Shown here: one piece after another, positions 26,405 through 35,691 of the stretch
How the letters are laid out: every line of letters begins with the position of its first letter
Position numbering within the stretch: the stretch's first letter is position 1
NCBI GenBank assembly: GCA_001897855.1
Contig: MKUO01000001.1
Span: forward strand, 62,001 to 126,000
From: Bacteroidetes bacterium 43-93
GTDB lineage: Bacteria > Bacteroidota > Bacteroidia > Chitinophagales > Chitinophagaceae
Reading direction: 5' to 3'
Length of the DNA stretch: 64,000 nt
Translations under genes and position numbers: made by a program
The notes under the pieces: model-generated
What the model was told of the DNA's origin: nothing
Databases searched by the model: none
The model's input: only the letters and a program-made list of their open reading frames with translations

Positions 26405-26854
26405 TTATCGATGCATTCCTGCAAAGGAACCAACCATTATTAATAGAATAATGACGAGCAGGTATAGTGCTAAAATGATGATCGTAATAACACCAATATA
26501 CTTAAACATGCTCTTTAGGTAATACATGGCTCTGGCAAAGGTATTGTTGTCATTGCTGTACACTGCTTCCTTGCACAGAACCGAAAATTTATACAATGCA
26601 TAGATCGGATAAAAATAGATGGCGGCCAGGATTATGTAAATCAGTGTAACACCAATGCCACCTATTGTCGCAAATGCATTGTTAACTCCGGGTGTTTGCG
26701 TCAATGCCGATCCTATAACGAATCCGCTTAAGATCAGCAGTCCCAGGAATACAAAGCCCGCTATACCAAGAAACTTAGCCCAGCCTGCTGCATCTTTCAG
26801 GTGGGTTTTAGCTGTTTCATCAACAATTAACTGTGATGTTTCTTCGTTGAGCAT
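26405..26854 (-). CDS. DUF5362-like membrane protein
   Basis: This 149-residue protein begins with a polar segment (LNEETSQLIVDETAKTHLKD) and then has four membrane helices: AGWAKFLGIAGFVFLGLLIL, a second at residues 60-85, a third containing the YPIYALYKFS loop, and a last one, VITIIILALYLLVIILLIMV. The polar N-terminus followed by AAGWAKFLGIAGF fits the DUF5362 pattern. Function is unknown. It is co-directional with proS, whose stop lies 29 nt upstream, so both may share a transcript ending at the terminator at 26350. Confidence 0.72.
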   Translation of the reverse strand: MLNEETSQLIVDETAKTHLKDAAGWAKFLGIAGFVFLGLLILSGFVIGSALTQTPGVNNAFATIGGIGVTLIYIILAAIYFYPIYALYKFSVLCKEAVYSNDNNTFARAMYYLKSMFKYIGVITIIILALYLLVIILLIMVGSFAGMHR

Positions 26855-26883
26855 ATTTCATAGTGTTTATAAAGTAAATATAC

Positions 26884-28362
26884 TTAATAGGCCCTTGCAA
26901 ACAATACACGCTGTGCCGATGGGTTACCCGTCAATATACATTTACCGGCTTCCTGCGCATTATTCAATGGAATGCAACGTATAGTAGCCTTGGTTAATTC
27001 TTTGATCTTAGCCTCGGTTTCTGCCGTACCATCCCAGTGTGCAGAAACAAAACCAGGAGTTTCATCCAATACACGAACAAATTCATCCCAAGTGTCTACT
27101 GCACGGGTATTTTCGTTCCTGAGCGTCAAGGCTTTGTTATACAAGTTCGACTGTATATCTGAGAGCAGTTGCGCGATATGATCCTCAATACCATCCAGCG
27201 ATACAGACGATTTTGTTTTTTCATCTCTACGGGCTATTTCAGCAACATTATTTTCCAGGTCACGCGCGCCCAGGGCAATGCGTACAGGTACGCCACGCAG
27301 TTCATATTCTGCAAATTTCCATCCCGGGCGGGTAGTATCGTCATTGTCAAACTTCGCACGGATGCCTTTCAACTGTAATTCCTTCACTAATGCCTTCGCC
27401 TTGTCATCTATTTTTTGCCTTGCTTCTGCATCTTTATTGTAAATAGGTACAATAACCACCTGCAGCGGAGCAATACGTGGGGGCAGTACTAGACCCTCGT
27501 CATCACTATGTGCCATTACCAGGGCACCTATCAGGCGTGTAGATACGCCCCATGAAGTAGCCCAAACATATTCGATCTTATTGTCTTTGTCAGCAAATTT
27601 AACATCGAATGCTTTGGCAAAATTCTGGCCCAGGAAGTGAGAAGTCCCTGCCTGTAATGCTTTACCATCCTGCATCAGGGCTTCTATACAATAAGTATCC
27701 TCAGCCCCTGCAAAGCGCTCACTAGGTGATTTTACACCGCGGATCACCGGCAGCGCCATGTATTCCTCGACAAAAGTCGCGTACACATCCAGCATCTTCA
27801 CGGTTTCTTCAATAGCTTCTTCACGTGTTGCGTGTGCGGTATGGCCTTCCTGCCACAAAAATTCTGCTGTGCGGAGGAAAAGGCGGGTACGCATTTCCCA
27901 TCTTACCACGTTTGCCCATTGGTTAATGAGCAGGGGCAGATCGCGATACGATTGTATCCATTTCTTATAAGTGCTCCAGATGATGGTTTCCGAGGTCGGC
28001 CTTACGATCAGTTCTTCTTCCAATTTTGCTTCAGGGTCTACGATCACCCCATTGCCATTCGGGTCGTTTTTCAGGCGATAGTGGGTTACAACTGCGCATT
28101 CCTTTGCAAAGCCCTCAACGTGAGACGCTTCTTTACTCAGATAGCTCTTGGGTATAAACAGCGGGAAATAAGCATTTTGATGGCCTGTATCCTTAAACAT
28201 TTTGTCTAATACGTCGCGCATATTCTCCCAAAGTGCAAACCCATAAGGTTTTATCACCATACAACCGCGTACGTCAGAGTGTTCGGCTAATCCGCCTTTC
28301 AAAATCAGGTCATTATACCACTGGGCATAGTCCTGTTTACGAGATGTTAAAATATTGCTCAT
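26884..28362 (-). CDS. proS: Prolyl-tRNA synthetase, archaeal/eukaryotic-type
   Basis: This 492-residue class II synthetase has no internal editing insertion, which marks the shorter ProS type found in Bacteroidota, archaea and eukaryotes. Motif 2 reads [22 protein letters not shown] (about residues 145-170) and motif 3 follows near [16 protein letters not shown]. The anticodon-binding domain includes [13 protein letters not shown]. The C-terminus ends with [18 protein letters not shown], typical of the group. A hairpin in the 5' leader (28374-28400) lies between its promoter and start. The enzyme charges proline tRNAs. Confidence 0.96.
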   Translation of the reverse strand: MSNILTSRKQDYAQWYNDLILKGGLAEHSDVRGCMVIKPYGFALWENMRDVLDKMFKDTGHQNAYFPLFIPKSYLSKEASHVEGFAKECAVVTHYRLKNDPNGNGVIVDPEAKLEEELIVRPTSETIIWSTYKKWIQSYRDLPLLINQWANVVRWEMRTRLFLRTAEFLWQEGHTAHATREEAIEETVKMLDVYATFVEEYMALPVIRGVKSPSERFAGAEDTYCIEALMQDGKALQAGTSHFLGQNFAKAFDVKFADKDNKIEYVWATSWGVSTRLIGALVMAHSDDEGLVLPPRIAPLQVVIVPIYNKDAEARQKIDDKAKALVKELQLKGIRAKFDNDDTTRPGWKFAEYELRGVPVRIALGARDLENNVAEIARRDEKTKSSVSLDGIEDHIAQLLSDIQSNLYNKALTLRNENTRAVDTWDEFVRVLDETPGFVSAHWDGTAETEAKIKELTKATIRCIPLNNAQEAGKCILTGNPSAQRVLFARAY

Positions 28363-28373
28363 GTTAATCTTGG

Positions 28374-28409
28374 CACACTTTTCGGTGTCTTAAAAGTGTG
28401 GCAAATGTA
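28374..28409 (-). promoter_or_regulatory. proS promoter -7 element and leader hairpin
   Basis: TACATTTG on the minus strand (28409-28402) fits TAnnTTTG. The first ~20 nt of transcript form a 9-bp perfect inverted repeat (CACACTTTT with AAAAGTGTG, 28374-28400). It ends 11 nt before the ATG and could affect translation or mRNA stability. Confidence 0.5.
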
Positions 28410-28437
28410 CTAATTTCACTAAGTAAAACATTATAAG

Positions 28438-29625
28438 ATGAAACGCCTCATCATTACCGGCCTTTTGTTGACGAGCATCGTTAGCAATAATTCCTATGCC
28501 CAAAGCAAGAATTACGAAGACGATATTTACTATACGAAGAAGGATGCACAAAAGGATGCCGAAGAGCAGAAGAAAATTGACGAAGAATATGAGCGGCAGA
28601 GAGCAGCTGAGCAGGAACGTGCAAGGCAGGCAGCGCAGGATAATGGCAATGGAAATATATACAGCAGCAACGACAATAGCAGCGATGTGTATATAGACTA
28701 TGATGACGATAGTTATTATTCTAACCGTTTCTCCAATTTTGGTTATGGTTCTTTTTATGACCCTTATCGTTTCAATTCCTGGTATTCTCCATATTATTCA
28801 GGTTTTGGTATGGGATATGGCTGGGGCTATGGTTCAGGATGGTCTGTAGGTATTGGCTACGGCGGCCCTTATTGGTCTCCATATTGGGGCTACAGTGCAT
28901 GGTATGGTTATCCCGGTTTTTATAGCGCATGGAACTATCCATATTATGCATGCACCGGCTGGGGTTATGGTTTTGGTGGATACTATGGCGGTTATTATGG
29001 TTACGGTGGCTATTACGGCGGATTCTACGATGGATATAATGCAGGCTTGAATAATGGGGCCGGCAGGGGAAGAACTTATGGCCCCCGCACTTCGATGAAT
29101 ACATTTAATTACGGTCCCCGGGTTTCAACAGGTATACGCCAGGCGGCAGGTAGCACAACCGGTACACGCCCCGATCCTCAATTACGTACTTCGGGCCCGG
29201 TAAATACTTCAGGTAATACTGGCGGAGGCCGCGGTATGGCACAACCATCAATGCCGGCAGGTGTTAGTGCCCGCCCGTATAATAACATTTCCGGTGGCGG
29301 CGTAAGAGGAGCAGAAGCTGCAAGTCCTAATTCAGTAAGAACATTTAGTTCCGGTTCCGGCGAAGTTCGCCAGGCACAGCCCGCACAAGGCTATCAGCAG
29401 CCAGTACGTACGTATGAATCTGCAAGTCCTCGCAGCTACGAGCAGCAGCAACCGGCACGTACTTATGAAGCACCGGCACGTACTTACGAGCAACCAAGCC
29501 GCAGTTACGAAGCCCCATCCCGCAGCTTTGGTAGCGGTGGCGGATTTGGAGGAGGCAGCCGCGGTGGCGGTGGTGGTTTTGGTGGCGGCGGTAGTCGCGG
29601 CGGTGGCGGTGGTGGCCGCAGATAG
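28438..29625 (+). CDS. Secreted Gly/Tyr-rich low-complexity protein with Arg-Gly tail
   Basis: This 395-residue protein has a signal peptide (SIVSNNSYAQ cleavage region). An acidic/basic coiled segment follows (residues 25-65, Lys/Asp/Glu/Gln-rich). A Gly/Tyr/Trp/Phe-rich domain (about 95-205) has repeated YGGYYG-like units. A Pro/Ser/Thr/Gln region carries repeated ARTYE and SRSYE words (about 320-365). The protein ends with a Gly-rich Arg tail (RGGGGGFGGGG type). It is predicted extracellular or outer-envelope. No enzyme motif is present. Low-complexity composition of this kind can self-associate, but that is inference. Confidence 0.75.
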   Translation: MKRLIITGLLLTSIVSNNSYAQSKNYEDDIYYTKKDAQKDAEEQKKIDEEYERQRAAEQERARQAAQDNGNGNIYSSNDNSSDVYIDYDDDSYYSNRFSNFGYGSFYDPYRFNSWYSPYYSGFGMGYGWGYGSGWSVGIGYGGPYWSPYWGYSAWYGYPGFYSAWNYPYYACTGWGYGFGGYYGGYYGYGGYYGGFYDGYNAGLNNGAGRGRTYGPRTSMNTFNYGPRVSTGIRQAAGSTTGTRPDPQLRTSGPVNTSGNTGGGRGMAQPSMPAGVSARPYNNISGGGVRGAEAASPNSVRTFSSGSGEVRQAQPAQGYQQPVRTYESASPRSYEQQQPARTYEAPARTYEQPSRSYEAPSRSFGSGGGFGGGSRGGGGGFGGGGSRGGGGGGRR

Positions 29626-29655
29626 TTCAGGCTACAGCAACAGGCAAAATATATT

Positions 29656-29695
29656 GATCCCGTTTGATGGTACCAGCATCCGCGGGATTTTTTTT
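29656..29695 (+). terminator. Terminator after the Gly/Tyr-rich gene
   Basis: ATCCCG (29657-29662) pairs with CGGGAT (29683-29688) around a second GATG/CATC stem, followed by eight T. It lies 31 nt after the stop. Confidence 0.75.
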
Positions 29696-29805
29696 AACAA
29701 AAAAGATTTTAACAGAGGTATAATATTTGATTGTTGATATTTGGTGTGTCATTATTAAACATTAATCACCATTTTTTGTCATAATTAATAACAGAAACTT
29801 CTTTT

Positions 29806-31368
29806 ATGAACATCCGCACATATCTTTCAGCAACCGTATTGCTGGCGGCAAATACAGCAGGTTTTAATGCAGTGGCGCAAGACGAAACAGACGCGTTACG
29901 GTATTCTTATTTATCCCCGCAGGCTACCGCCCGCTCTATGGGTTTTGCCGGTGCTGTAGGCGCTCTGGGAGGCGATTTTACCTCGTTGAGTGTAAACCCG
30001 GCTGGCATCGGTGTGTATCGCAGGTCCGAGTTCACATTTACACCGTCTCTTAAAATAAATGGCACTAAAAGCACGTACCTGAATACGGAAACAAGTGATA
30101 ACACTACGCGCTTTACAATTAATAACCTGGGTGTTGTATTTACAAGCGCTGCTGAAGGCCAGCGTTACGAACGCAGTAAATGGAAGTCTGTTTCTTTTGG
30201 CGTGGGCATTAATCGTATTGCCGATTTTAGCCGTAACTACACATATGGGGGGGCTGTTACTCCATGGCAAGGGCCCGGCGATAATGATCTGACGCATAAT
30301 TCCGCTTCCGAGATATTCTCGATAGATGCCAATAACAATGCCACGCCAACTACTGCCAATCAGATGCCTACAAATTCCCGCGGCTATCTCGGTTATCAAA
30401 GCTATTTGCTGGATACGTTAGGTGGGGCTTTTGTTCCCGTAACTATTTATTCTTCAAAACTCAACCAGCAGAAGGTGGTACAGGAACGTGGTGGTATTAC
30501 AGACATCGCGATATCCCTTGGTGCCAACTACATGGAAAAATTAATGCTGGGTGCTACGGTAGGGATACCTTCAATTATATATAAGCGCGATATCACTTTC
30601 TCAGAATCAGATGCGAGCGGAGTTCCCGATAATTTCTTTAATAACTATCAATACACAGAGTCTTTAGTTACTCGCGGTACAGGTGTGAATCTGAAATTGG
30701 GCGCGATATATAAACCCGTTGATTTCTTACGCCTAGGTCTTGCCGTGCATACGCCTACCTATTATTCTATGAAGGATGTACAGGATATGACACTTACGGC
30801 TAATACTGAGAACTTTAAGTATATATTGGGCGAGAGTGATACAAATCCTATCACCAAGGCAGTTGCTGACCAATCTGTTTTTCAATATAATATGGTAACG
30901 CCATGGAGAATGGTGGCAAGCGCGGCCGCTATCATCGGCAAGTATGGCTTTATTTCTGCCGACTATGAATATGTCGATTACTCTTCTACAAAATTTAAAT
31001 ACGATGGTATTTACAAGGCTCAGCAAACGGCCGTAAACCAGGTTATTAAAAATACATACAAAGGAGCTTCTATTTTAAGAGTAGGCGTAGAAGGCCGTAT
31101 CGATATAGTTTCCATACGCTTAGGCTTTGGCTATTATGGCAGCCCTTACAAAAGTAACTCTACCAATGGGCAGAGTATGAATGTTACCGCAGGTGTTGGC
31201 TTCCGTTTAGACAATTGGTTTATTGACTTCGGTGTAATGCACACCATGGTGCAAGACCAGGAATATCCTTATGCACTTAACTACAGTACTATTTCACCGG
31301 TTATTCCTACCGCTACTATTAAAAACAGCATGAACAATGCTGCATTGACAGTGGGTGTTAAATTTTAA
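29806..31368 (+). CDS. FadL/OmpP1-type outer-membrane transport protein
   Basis: This 520-residue protein has a signal peptide (ANTAGFNAVAQ) and the N-terminal hatch-type motif TARSMGFAGAVGALGGDFTS, followed by NPAGIGVYRRSEF. The rest has alternating beta strands and ends in the outer-membrane signature ALTVGVKF with a terminal Phe. FadL-type barrels take long-chain fatty acids or other hydrophobics across the outer membrane. The neighbourhood here gives no substrate clue. The gene is monocistronic, ending in the terminator at 31393. Confidence 0.85.
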   Translation: MNIRTYLSATVLLAANTAGFNAVAQDETDALRYSYLSPQATARSMGFAGAVGALGGDFTSLSVNPAGIGVYRRSEFTFTPSLKINGTKSTYLNTETSDNTTRFTINNLGVVFTSAAEGQRYERSKWKSVSFGVGINRIADFSRNYTYGGAVTPWQGPGDNDLTHNSASEIFSIDANNNATPTTANQMPTNSRGYLGYQSYLLDTLGGAFVPVTIYSSKLNQQKVVQERGGITDIAISLGANYMEKLMLGATVGIPSIIYKRDITFSESDASGVPDNFFNNYQYTESLVTRGTGVNLKLGAIYKPVDFLRLGLAVHTPTYYSMKDVQDMTLTANTENFKYILGESDTNPITKAVADQSVFQYNMVTPWRMVASAAAIIGKYGFISADYEYVDYSSTKFKYDGIYKAQQTAVNQVIKNTYKGASILRVGVEGRIDIVSIRLGFGYYGSPYKSNSTNGQSMNVTAGVGFRLDNWFIDFGVMHTMVQDQEYPYALNYSTISPVIPTATIKNSMNNAALTVGVKF

Positions 31369-31392
31369 TAATTAAATTTTAGAATATGTTGA

Positions 31393-31418
31393 GGAGCGCA
31401 TATTTGCGCTCCTTTTTT
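31393..31418 (+). terminator. Terminator after the FadL-like gene
   Basis: An 8-bp stem (GGAGCGCA with TGCGCTCC) has a TATT loop and six T. Confidence 0.9.
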
Positions 31419-31445
31419 ACTATGCCTACATCTCAACTCAAAACC

Positions 31446-31453
31446 TATATTTG
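31446..31453 (+). promoter_or_regulatory. -7 element for the topoisomerase subunit B gene
   Basis: TATATTTG fits TAnnTTTG and ends 27 nt before ATG 31481. It covers the TTG at 31451 that opens the longest frame, which argues for the ATG as the true start. Confidence 0.6.
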
Positions 31454-31480
31454 CACACAGATAAAGTGAAAGAACAGAAG

Positions 31481-33364
31481 ATGGCAGAACAGAATCAATA
31501 TACGGAAGACAGTATTAAATCGCTCGATTGGCGCGAGCACATACGCCTGCGCCCCGGTATGTATATCGGCAAGCTGGGCGATGGCAGCAGTATGGACGAT
31601 GGTATCTACATTCTCATAAAAGAGGTGATAGATAACTGTATAGATGAATATACCATGGGTTATGGTAAGCGGGTAGAGATAAGAATTGATAAAGGTTCTG
31701 TCACCGTCCGCGACTACGGCCGTGGTATTCCTTTAGGTAAGGTGGTAGATGTGGTAAGTAAGATCAATACAGGGGCTAAATACGATAGTAAAGCGTTCCA
31801 GAAATCCGTGGGCCTGAATGGTGTGGGTACAAAAGCGGTAAACGCCCTTAGTAGTTATTTCAAGGTGTCTGCTTTCAGGGATGGCAGAATGAAGGTGGCC
31901 GAGTTTGAAAAAGGTGTTCTTATCAAAGAACATAAAGAAACCGATACTACGGAATCTAACGGCACATTGGTCAGCTTTACTCCGGATGACACGGTTTTTA
32001 AACACTATCATTTTATAAATGAATATGTAGAGAACCAGGTTTGGAATTATTGCTTCCTGAATGCAGGGTTGCAGATAAATCTGAATGGCAGGAATTTCCT
32101 TTCGAAAAATGGTCTGCTGGATCTGTTGCAGCGCAAAACCAATCCTGAATCTTGTCGTTATCCCATTATTCATCTAAAGGCTGAGGATATTGAGGTGGCT
32201 ATCACGCATACGGGTGACTATGGCGAGGATATCTATTCTTTTGTAAATGGCCAGCATACAACACAGGGTGGTACACACCAGGCAGCTTTCCGTGAGGCGT
32301 TTGTAAAGGTGATTCGTGATTTCTTTAAGAAAGACTACGATGCAGCAGACATACGTCAGAGTATTTGTGCTGCTATATCGGTGCGCGTGCAGGAGCCTGT
32401 ATTCGAATCTCAGACCAAAACCAAACTGGGCTCACAATATGTTTTTGAGGGTGGCCCTAGTATGAAGTCCTTTGTGCTGGAATTCTTTGCCAAAGAGCTG
32501 GACAACTTCCTCCATAAAAACTCTGCTGTTGCCGATGCTATGAAAAAGCGCATCGAGCAAAGTGAGCGCGAAAGAAAAGAATTATCGGGTATTCGTAAGC
32601 TTGCCAATGAGCGGGCTAAGAAGGCAAATCTGCATAATAAAAAACTTCGCGATTGTCGCATTCACCTGAATGACGATGTGCCGAATAAAGGCAAGGAAGA
32701 GTTTCAGCAGAAGCAGTTAGAAAGTACCATTTTTATTACCGAGGGTGATTCTGCAAGCGGTAGCATCACCAAAAGCCGTAATGTAGAAACACAAGCGGTG
32801 TTCAGCCTTCGTGGTAAGCCACTAAACTGCTTTGGCTTGACTAAAAAAGTGGTCTATGAAAACGAAGAGTTCAATTTGCTGCAGCACGCGCTGAATATAG
32901 AAGAGGGGTTAGATGGATTACGTTACAATAACATTGTAATTGCAACCGATGCCGATGTGGACGGTATGCACATTCGCCTGCTTATCATGACTTTCTTTCT
33001 GCAGTTCTTCCCCGACCTGGTAAAGAATGGACACGTATACGTTTTGGAAACTCCATTGTTCCGTGTACGTAATAAGCAGAAAACGATCTATTGCTATTCT
33101 GATGAAGAACGCCGCAATGCAATTGCTGAATTAGGCAGCAAGCCGGAGATCACGCGATTCAAAGGTTTGGGTGAGATCAGCCCCGAAGAGTTCGCACAGT
33201 TCATAGGCGATGATATGCGTAAAGAACCTGTTTTGCTTGCTCATGACCTTCAATTGCAAAAAATGCTGGAATATTTTATGGGTAAAAATACCCCGGAACG
33301 TCAGCGCCATATCATAGATAACCTGCGTGTAGAGAAGGATGTGGTCGAAGAATTACTAAGTTAA
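31481..33364 (+). CDS. parE: Type IIA topoisomerase subunit B (topoisomerase IV ParE)
   Basis: This 627-residue protein has the GHKL ATPase ([46 protein letters not shown]) and the Toprim region [14 protein letters not shown] with [12 protein letters not shown]. The ATPase, transducer and Toprim parts are all present, in order, at ParE-like length. It pairs with ParC to decatenate chromosomes. The start is ATG 31481: the upstream open TTG lies inside the promoter -7 element. No parC follows, so the partner is elsewhere. GyrB and ParE are not separable from motifs alone; length and divergence suggest ParE. Confidence 0.88.
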   Translation: MAEQNQYTEDSIKSLDWREHIRLRPGMYIGKLGDGSSMDDGIYILIKEVIDNCIDEYTMGYGKRVEIRIDKGSVTVRDYGRGIPLGKVVDVVSKINTGAKYDSKAFQKSVGLNGVGTKAVNALSSYFKVSAFRDGRMKVAEFEKGVLIKEHKETDTTESNGTLVSFTPDDTVFKHYHFINEYVENQVWNYCFLNAGLQINLNGRNFLSKNGLLDLLQRKTNPESCRYPIIHLKAEDIEVAITHTGDYGEDIYSFVNGQHTTQGGTHQAAFREAFVKVIRDFFKKDYDAADIRQSICAAISVRVQEPVFESQTKTKLGSQYVFEGGPSMKSFVLEFFAKELDNFLHKNSAVADAMKKRIEQSERERKELSGIRKLANERAKKANLHNKKLRDCRIHLNDDVPNKGKEEFQQKQLESTIFITEGDSASGSITKSRNVETQAVFSLRGKPLNCFGLTKKVVYENEEFNLLQHALNIEEGLDGLRYNNIVIATDADVDGMHIRLLIMTFFLQFFPDLVKNGHVYVLETPLFRVRNKQKTIYCYSDEERRNAIAELGSKPEITRFKGLGEISPEEFAQFIGDDMRKEPVLLAHDLQLQKMLEYFMGKNTPERQRHIIDNLRVEKDVVEELLS

Positions 33365-33383
33365 TATTTCGTGAGATATTTTT

Positions 33384-33418
33384 AAATGTAGCCGCTTTTA
33401 TGCGGCTACATTTATTTA
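33384..33418 (+). terminator. Terminator after the topoisomerase gene
   Basis: A 12-bp stem (AAATGTAGCCGC with GCGGCTACATTT) closes a 6-nt loop, then TATTT. ATG 33400, which opens the longest frame of the next gene, is inside the hairpin. Confidence 0.85.
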
Positions 33419-33429
33419 ATTTCAATTGT

Positions 33430-33903
33430 ATGAGGTATACCGCAAAAGGTGAGCATAACAGGCATTTCGAGTTGTTTGATGATAATGGTGATTCTATCGG
33501 CAGGATAGATTACGATGGCTGGTTTTCAGTAAATGTTACGCTTCAGTATCGTGGCATGGAGTACCAGGTAGCACCGTCTAATGTGTGGCACACAGCTATC
33601 CTGGTTACTCAGGGCGATAGGGAGGTTGCCGAGATACGCCAAAATTGGGCTGGCCACCTGGTGTTGCACATGGCAGACGGCAATACTTATCTGTATAAGC
33701 ATGGTTTCTTCGATACCCGCATGACACTATATAATGCAGACGAGCAGGCGCTGGTCGTAGTACAGCCCGATTTCAAATGGTCTAAGTTTAGTTTTAATTA
33801 TGAAATGGAGGCTAACGATAACTATCTTGAAGCAAAAGATGGCTTGCTGATGCTGATACTGATCTATTGCTGCAACAATAAAAAGCGACATGGAGCTGCT
33901 TAG
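33430..33903 (+). CDS. Hypothetical protein, beta-rich
   Basis: This 157-residue protein starts at ATG 33430 (MRYTAKGEHNRHFELFDD). The earlier ATG at 33400 is inside the preceding terminator. It has no signal peptide. Its first 100 residues are beta-rich with many aromatics (WFSVNVTLQYRGMEYQVAPS, YLYKHGFFDTRMTLYN), a look shared by tubby-like or LURP-one proteins, but I cannot claim that family. A Leu/Ile-rich C-terminal segment (LLMLILIYCCNNKKR) could be a membrane-associated helix. It stands between the topoisomerase gene and convergent polX. Confidence 0.6.
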   Translation: MRYTAKGEHNRHFELFDDNGDSIGRIDYDGWFSVNVTLQYRGMEYQVAPSNVWHTAILVTQGDREVAEIRQNWAGHLVLHMADGNTYLYKHGFFDTRMTLYNADEQALVVVQPDFKWSKFSFNYEMEANDNYLEAKDGLLMLILIYCCNNKKRHGAA

Positions 33904-33930
33904 TCCATGCCGCTGAATAGTACACGAATA

Positions 33931-35607
33931 CTACCTGTTCCTTTTTGCCTGTTGCTCCTTTAGGAATGCTTCAAATTGGGCCAGTGAAAAACTGCTCAGA
34001 TTTCTATCAGCGGTAAGTCCCCCTTTCTGCCCGGCCAGTACTCCGTAATACACATCATGATAGCCCTCTATCGCGTGTGCATCAGGATCAATAGATAATA
34101 GCACACCTTTTTCCAGTGCATATTCTATCCATCTCCAGTCAAGATCCAGCCTGCGTGGGTGTGCGTTTATTTCTATTACTACATTCTGTGCTGCGCAGGC
34201 ATCTATGATCGCCTTATGGTCCAGCGGATAGCCCTCGCGCGATAATAGTAATCGTCCGGTTGGGTGTCCTAATATGCTGGTGTATGGATTGTGTATCGCA
34301 GCCATCACACGTTCCATGGCCCGTTCCTGTGTCATCTTCAGGTTACTGTGCACAGATGCTATCACAAGGTCGAACGTCGATAGAACTTGCGTGTTATAAT
34401 CCAGGCTCCCATCACTCAATATATCAGCTTCTATGCTCTTGAAAATTTTAAATGGTGCCAGCTTTTCGTTCAGCGCATCGATCTCCTGGTGTTGAGCCGC
34501 AATGCGTTCGGGGGTCAAGCCATTAGCATAATAGGCTGCCTGCGAGTGGTCACTAATAACCAGGTATTCGTAGCCTTTGTCGATAGCTGCTTTAGCCATG
34601 TGTTCCAGGGTATTGCTGCCATCGCTCCATACACTATGTGAGTGGATAATGCTTCTAATATCGCTCACCTGTATCAATGCCGGTAATTGGTTGTCGGCTG
34701 CTTTGCCTAATACGTGGCGGTCTTCGCGCATCGCCGGATGTATATAGGCAAGGTTATTAAAGCTGAATATCTGTTCTTCGCTATTAAGCGCCTCAGGTAG
34801 TTTATATTTTTCGGTGAAGGCTTCTATAAAGTCCTTACTGCCCGATGTATGGAATAGAGTAGAGTAGAATGCTGATTCATTGGCTACAGTGTGTACTACT
34901 ATTTTGGGCTGGTTGGGAGCCTGTATATGCAGCAGTTGATCTTGTTCTTCAATAGCGATGCCTTGCGTAACACCAAATTGCTGTTTAATGATCGCTCTGT
35001 CAGTAGTTGTAACAATGTCCAGGTGCTCAATCGTTGGCAATTGCCTGCGATAAGCGCCTCCAAGAGCAAACAGCTTCCCGGGATTTACGCGTTGTAGCTG
35101 GGTTAACAGCAGGTTGGCAATATTTTCCACTTCCGCCCATAGATGAAAGCCCATATTAGAACGTATAAAGGCTATGTTCTGCAATATGCTTTCCTGTGTC
35201 TTAGTGCCAAATCCTTTATAGTTTACCAAACGGTTCTCGTTACAGGCATATTCCAGTTCGCCCACGCTCTCAATCGTCATCTCCTTCCATATCACAGCTA
35301 TTTTTTTGGGCCCAAGTCCTTTTACCTGCATCATTTCCAATACTCCCACAGGGGTCTTTTCCAATATCTGCTGCAGTGCTTCCATAGTGCCGGTGTGCTG
35401 CACTTCTCTTATTTTCTGGCCAATACTGTCACCAAATCCCCTGATGCTGAAAAGTTCCGCATCGTCCATGGTGCTGATCTCTTTAGGTAGCTTCTCAATA
35501 TTATAAGCAGCAACGCCATAAGATTTTGCTTTGAAAGAATTTTCACCATGTATATCCATCAGTTTGGATAGTAGAGAGAACTGGTCAGCTATTTCGTAAT
35601 TGGTCAT
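33931..35607 (-). CDS. PolX-family protein with degenerate polymerase site and intact PHP exonuclease domain
   Basis: This 558-residue protein (start ATG 35607, MTNYEIADQFSLLSKLMDIHG) has two helix-hairpin-helix motifs, the PolX polymerase fold, and a C-terminal PHP domain (HSHSVWSDG, VISDHSQAA, IEADILSDG, EINAHPRRLDL, SIDPDAHAI). The palm metal site is altered: the usual D-L-D pair reads H195-L-D197 and the third Asp reads H239 (KIVVHTV). The SxRRG loop reads AYRRQ. DNA synthesis is therefore unlikely, while the PHP 3'-5' exonuclease/phosphoesterase site looks complete. It lies downstream of cmk beyond a terminator. Confidence 0.85.
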   Translation of the reverse strand: MTNYEIADQFSLLSKLMDIHGENSFKAKSYGVAAYNIEKLPKEISTMDDAELFSIRGFGDSIGQKIREVQHTGTMEALQQILEKTPVGVLEMMQVKGLGPKKIAVIWKEMTIESVGELEYACNENRLVNYKGFGTKTQESILQNIAFIRSNMGFHLWAEVENIANLLLTQLQRVNPGKLFALGGAYRRQLPTIEHLDIVTTTDRAIIKQQFGVTQGIAIEEQDQLLHIQAPNQPKIVVHTVANESAFYSTLFHTSGSKDFIEAFTEKYKLPEALNSEEQIFSFNNLAYIHPAMREDRHVLGKAADNQLPALIQVSDIRSIIHSHSVWSDGSNTLEHMAKAAIDKGYEYLVISDHSQAAYYANGLTPERIAAQHQEIDALNEKLAPFKIFKSIEADILSDGSLDYNTQVLSTFDLVIASVHSNLKMTQERAMERVMAAIHNPYTSILGHPTGRLLLSREGYPLDHKAIIDACAAQNVVIEINAHPRRLDLDWRWIEYALEKGVLLSIDPDAHAIEGYHDVYYGVLAGQKGGLTADRNLSSFSLAQFEAFLKEQQAKRNR

Positions 35608-35630
35608 TTTGTAGCGCAATATTTTATGGC

Positions 35631-35662
35631 AAAGAAAAGCCACTTTGTATCTCAAAAGTGGC
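35631..35662 (-). terminator. Terminator after cmk
   Basis: On the minus strand GCCACTTT pairs with AAAGTGGC across an 8-nt loop, followed by TTTTCTTT. It lies between cmk and polX and rules out the longer polX frame that opens at 35664. Confidence 0.75.
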
Positions 35663-35691
35663 AAATCGATATGGAAAAATAAAATGAAAAT

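Noticed and set aside
28970-29050. Repeat array that could resemble a CRISPR
   Set aside because: The repeats are short Gly/Tyr codon runs inside a coding frame without constant-length repeats and spacers.
28772-29104. 110-codon minus-strand open frame rich in His, Asn and Arg
   Set aside because: It is antisense to the Gly/Tyr-rich gene and its odd composition follows from the low-complexity codons of that gene.
31451-31480. TTG start extending the topoisomerase gene by 10 codons
   Set aside because: The TTG lies inside the TATATTTG promoter element, so it would not be in the message.
33400-33429. ATG start extending the 33.4-kb hypothetical by 10 codons
   Set aside because: The ATG lies inside a terminator hairpin, so the ATG at 33430 is preferred.
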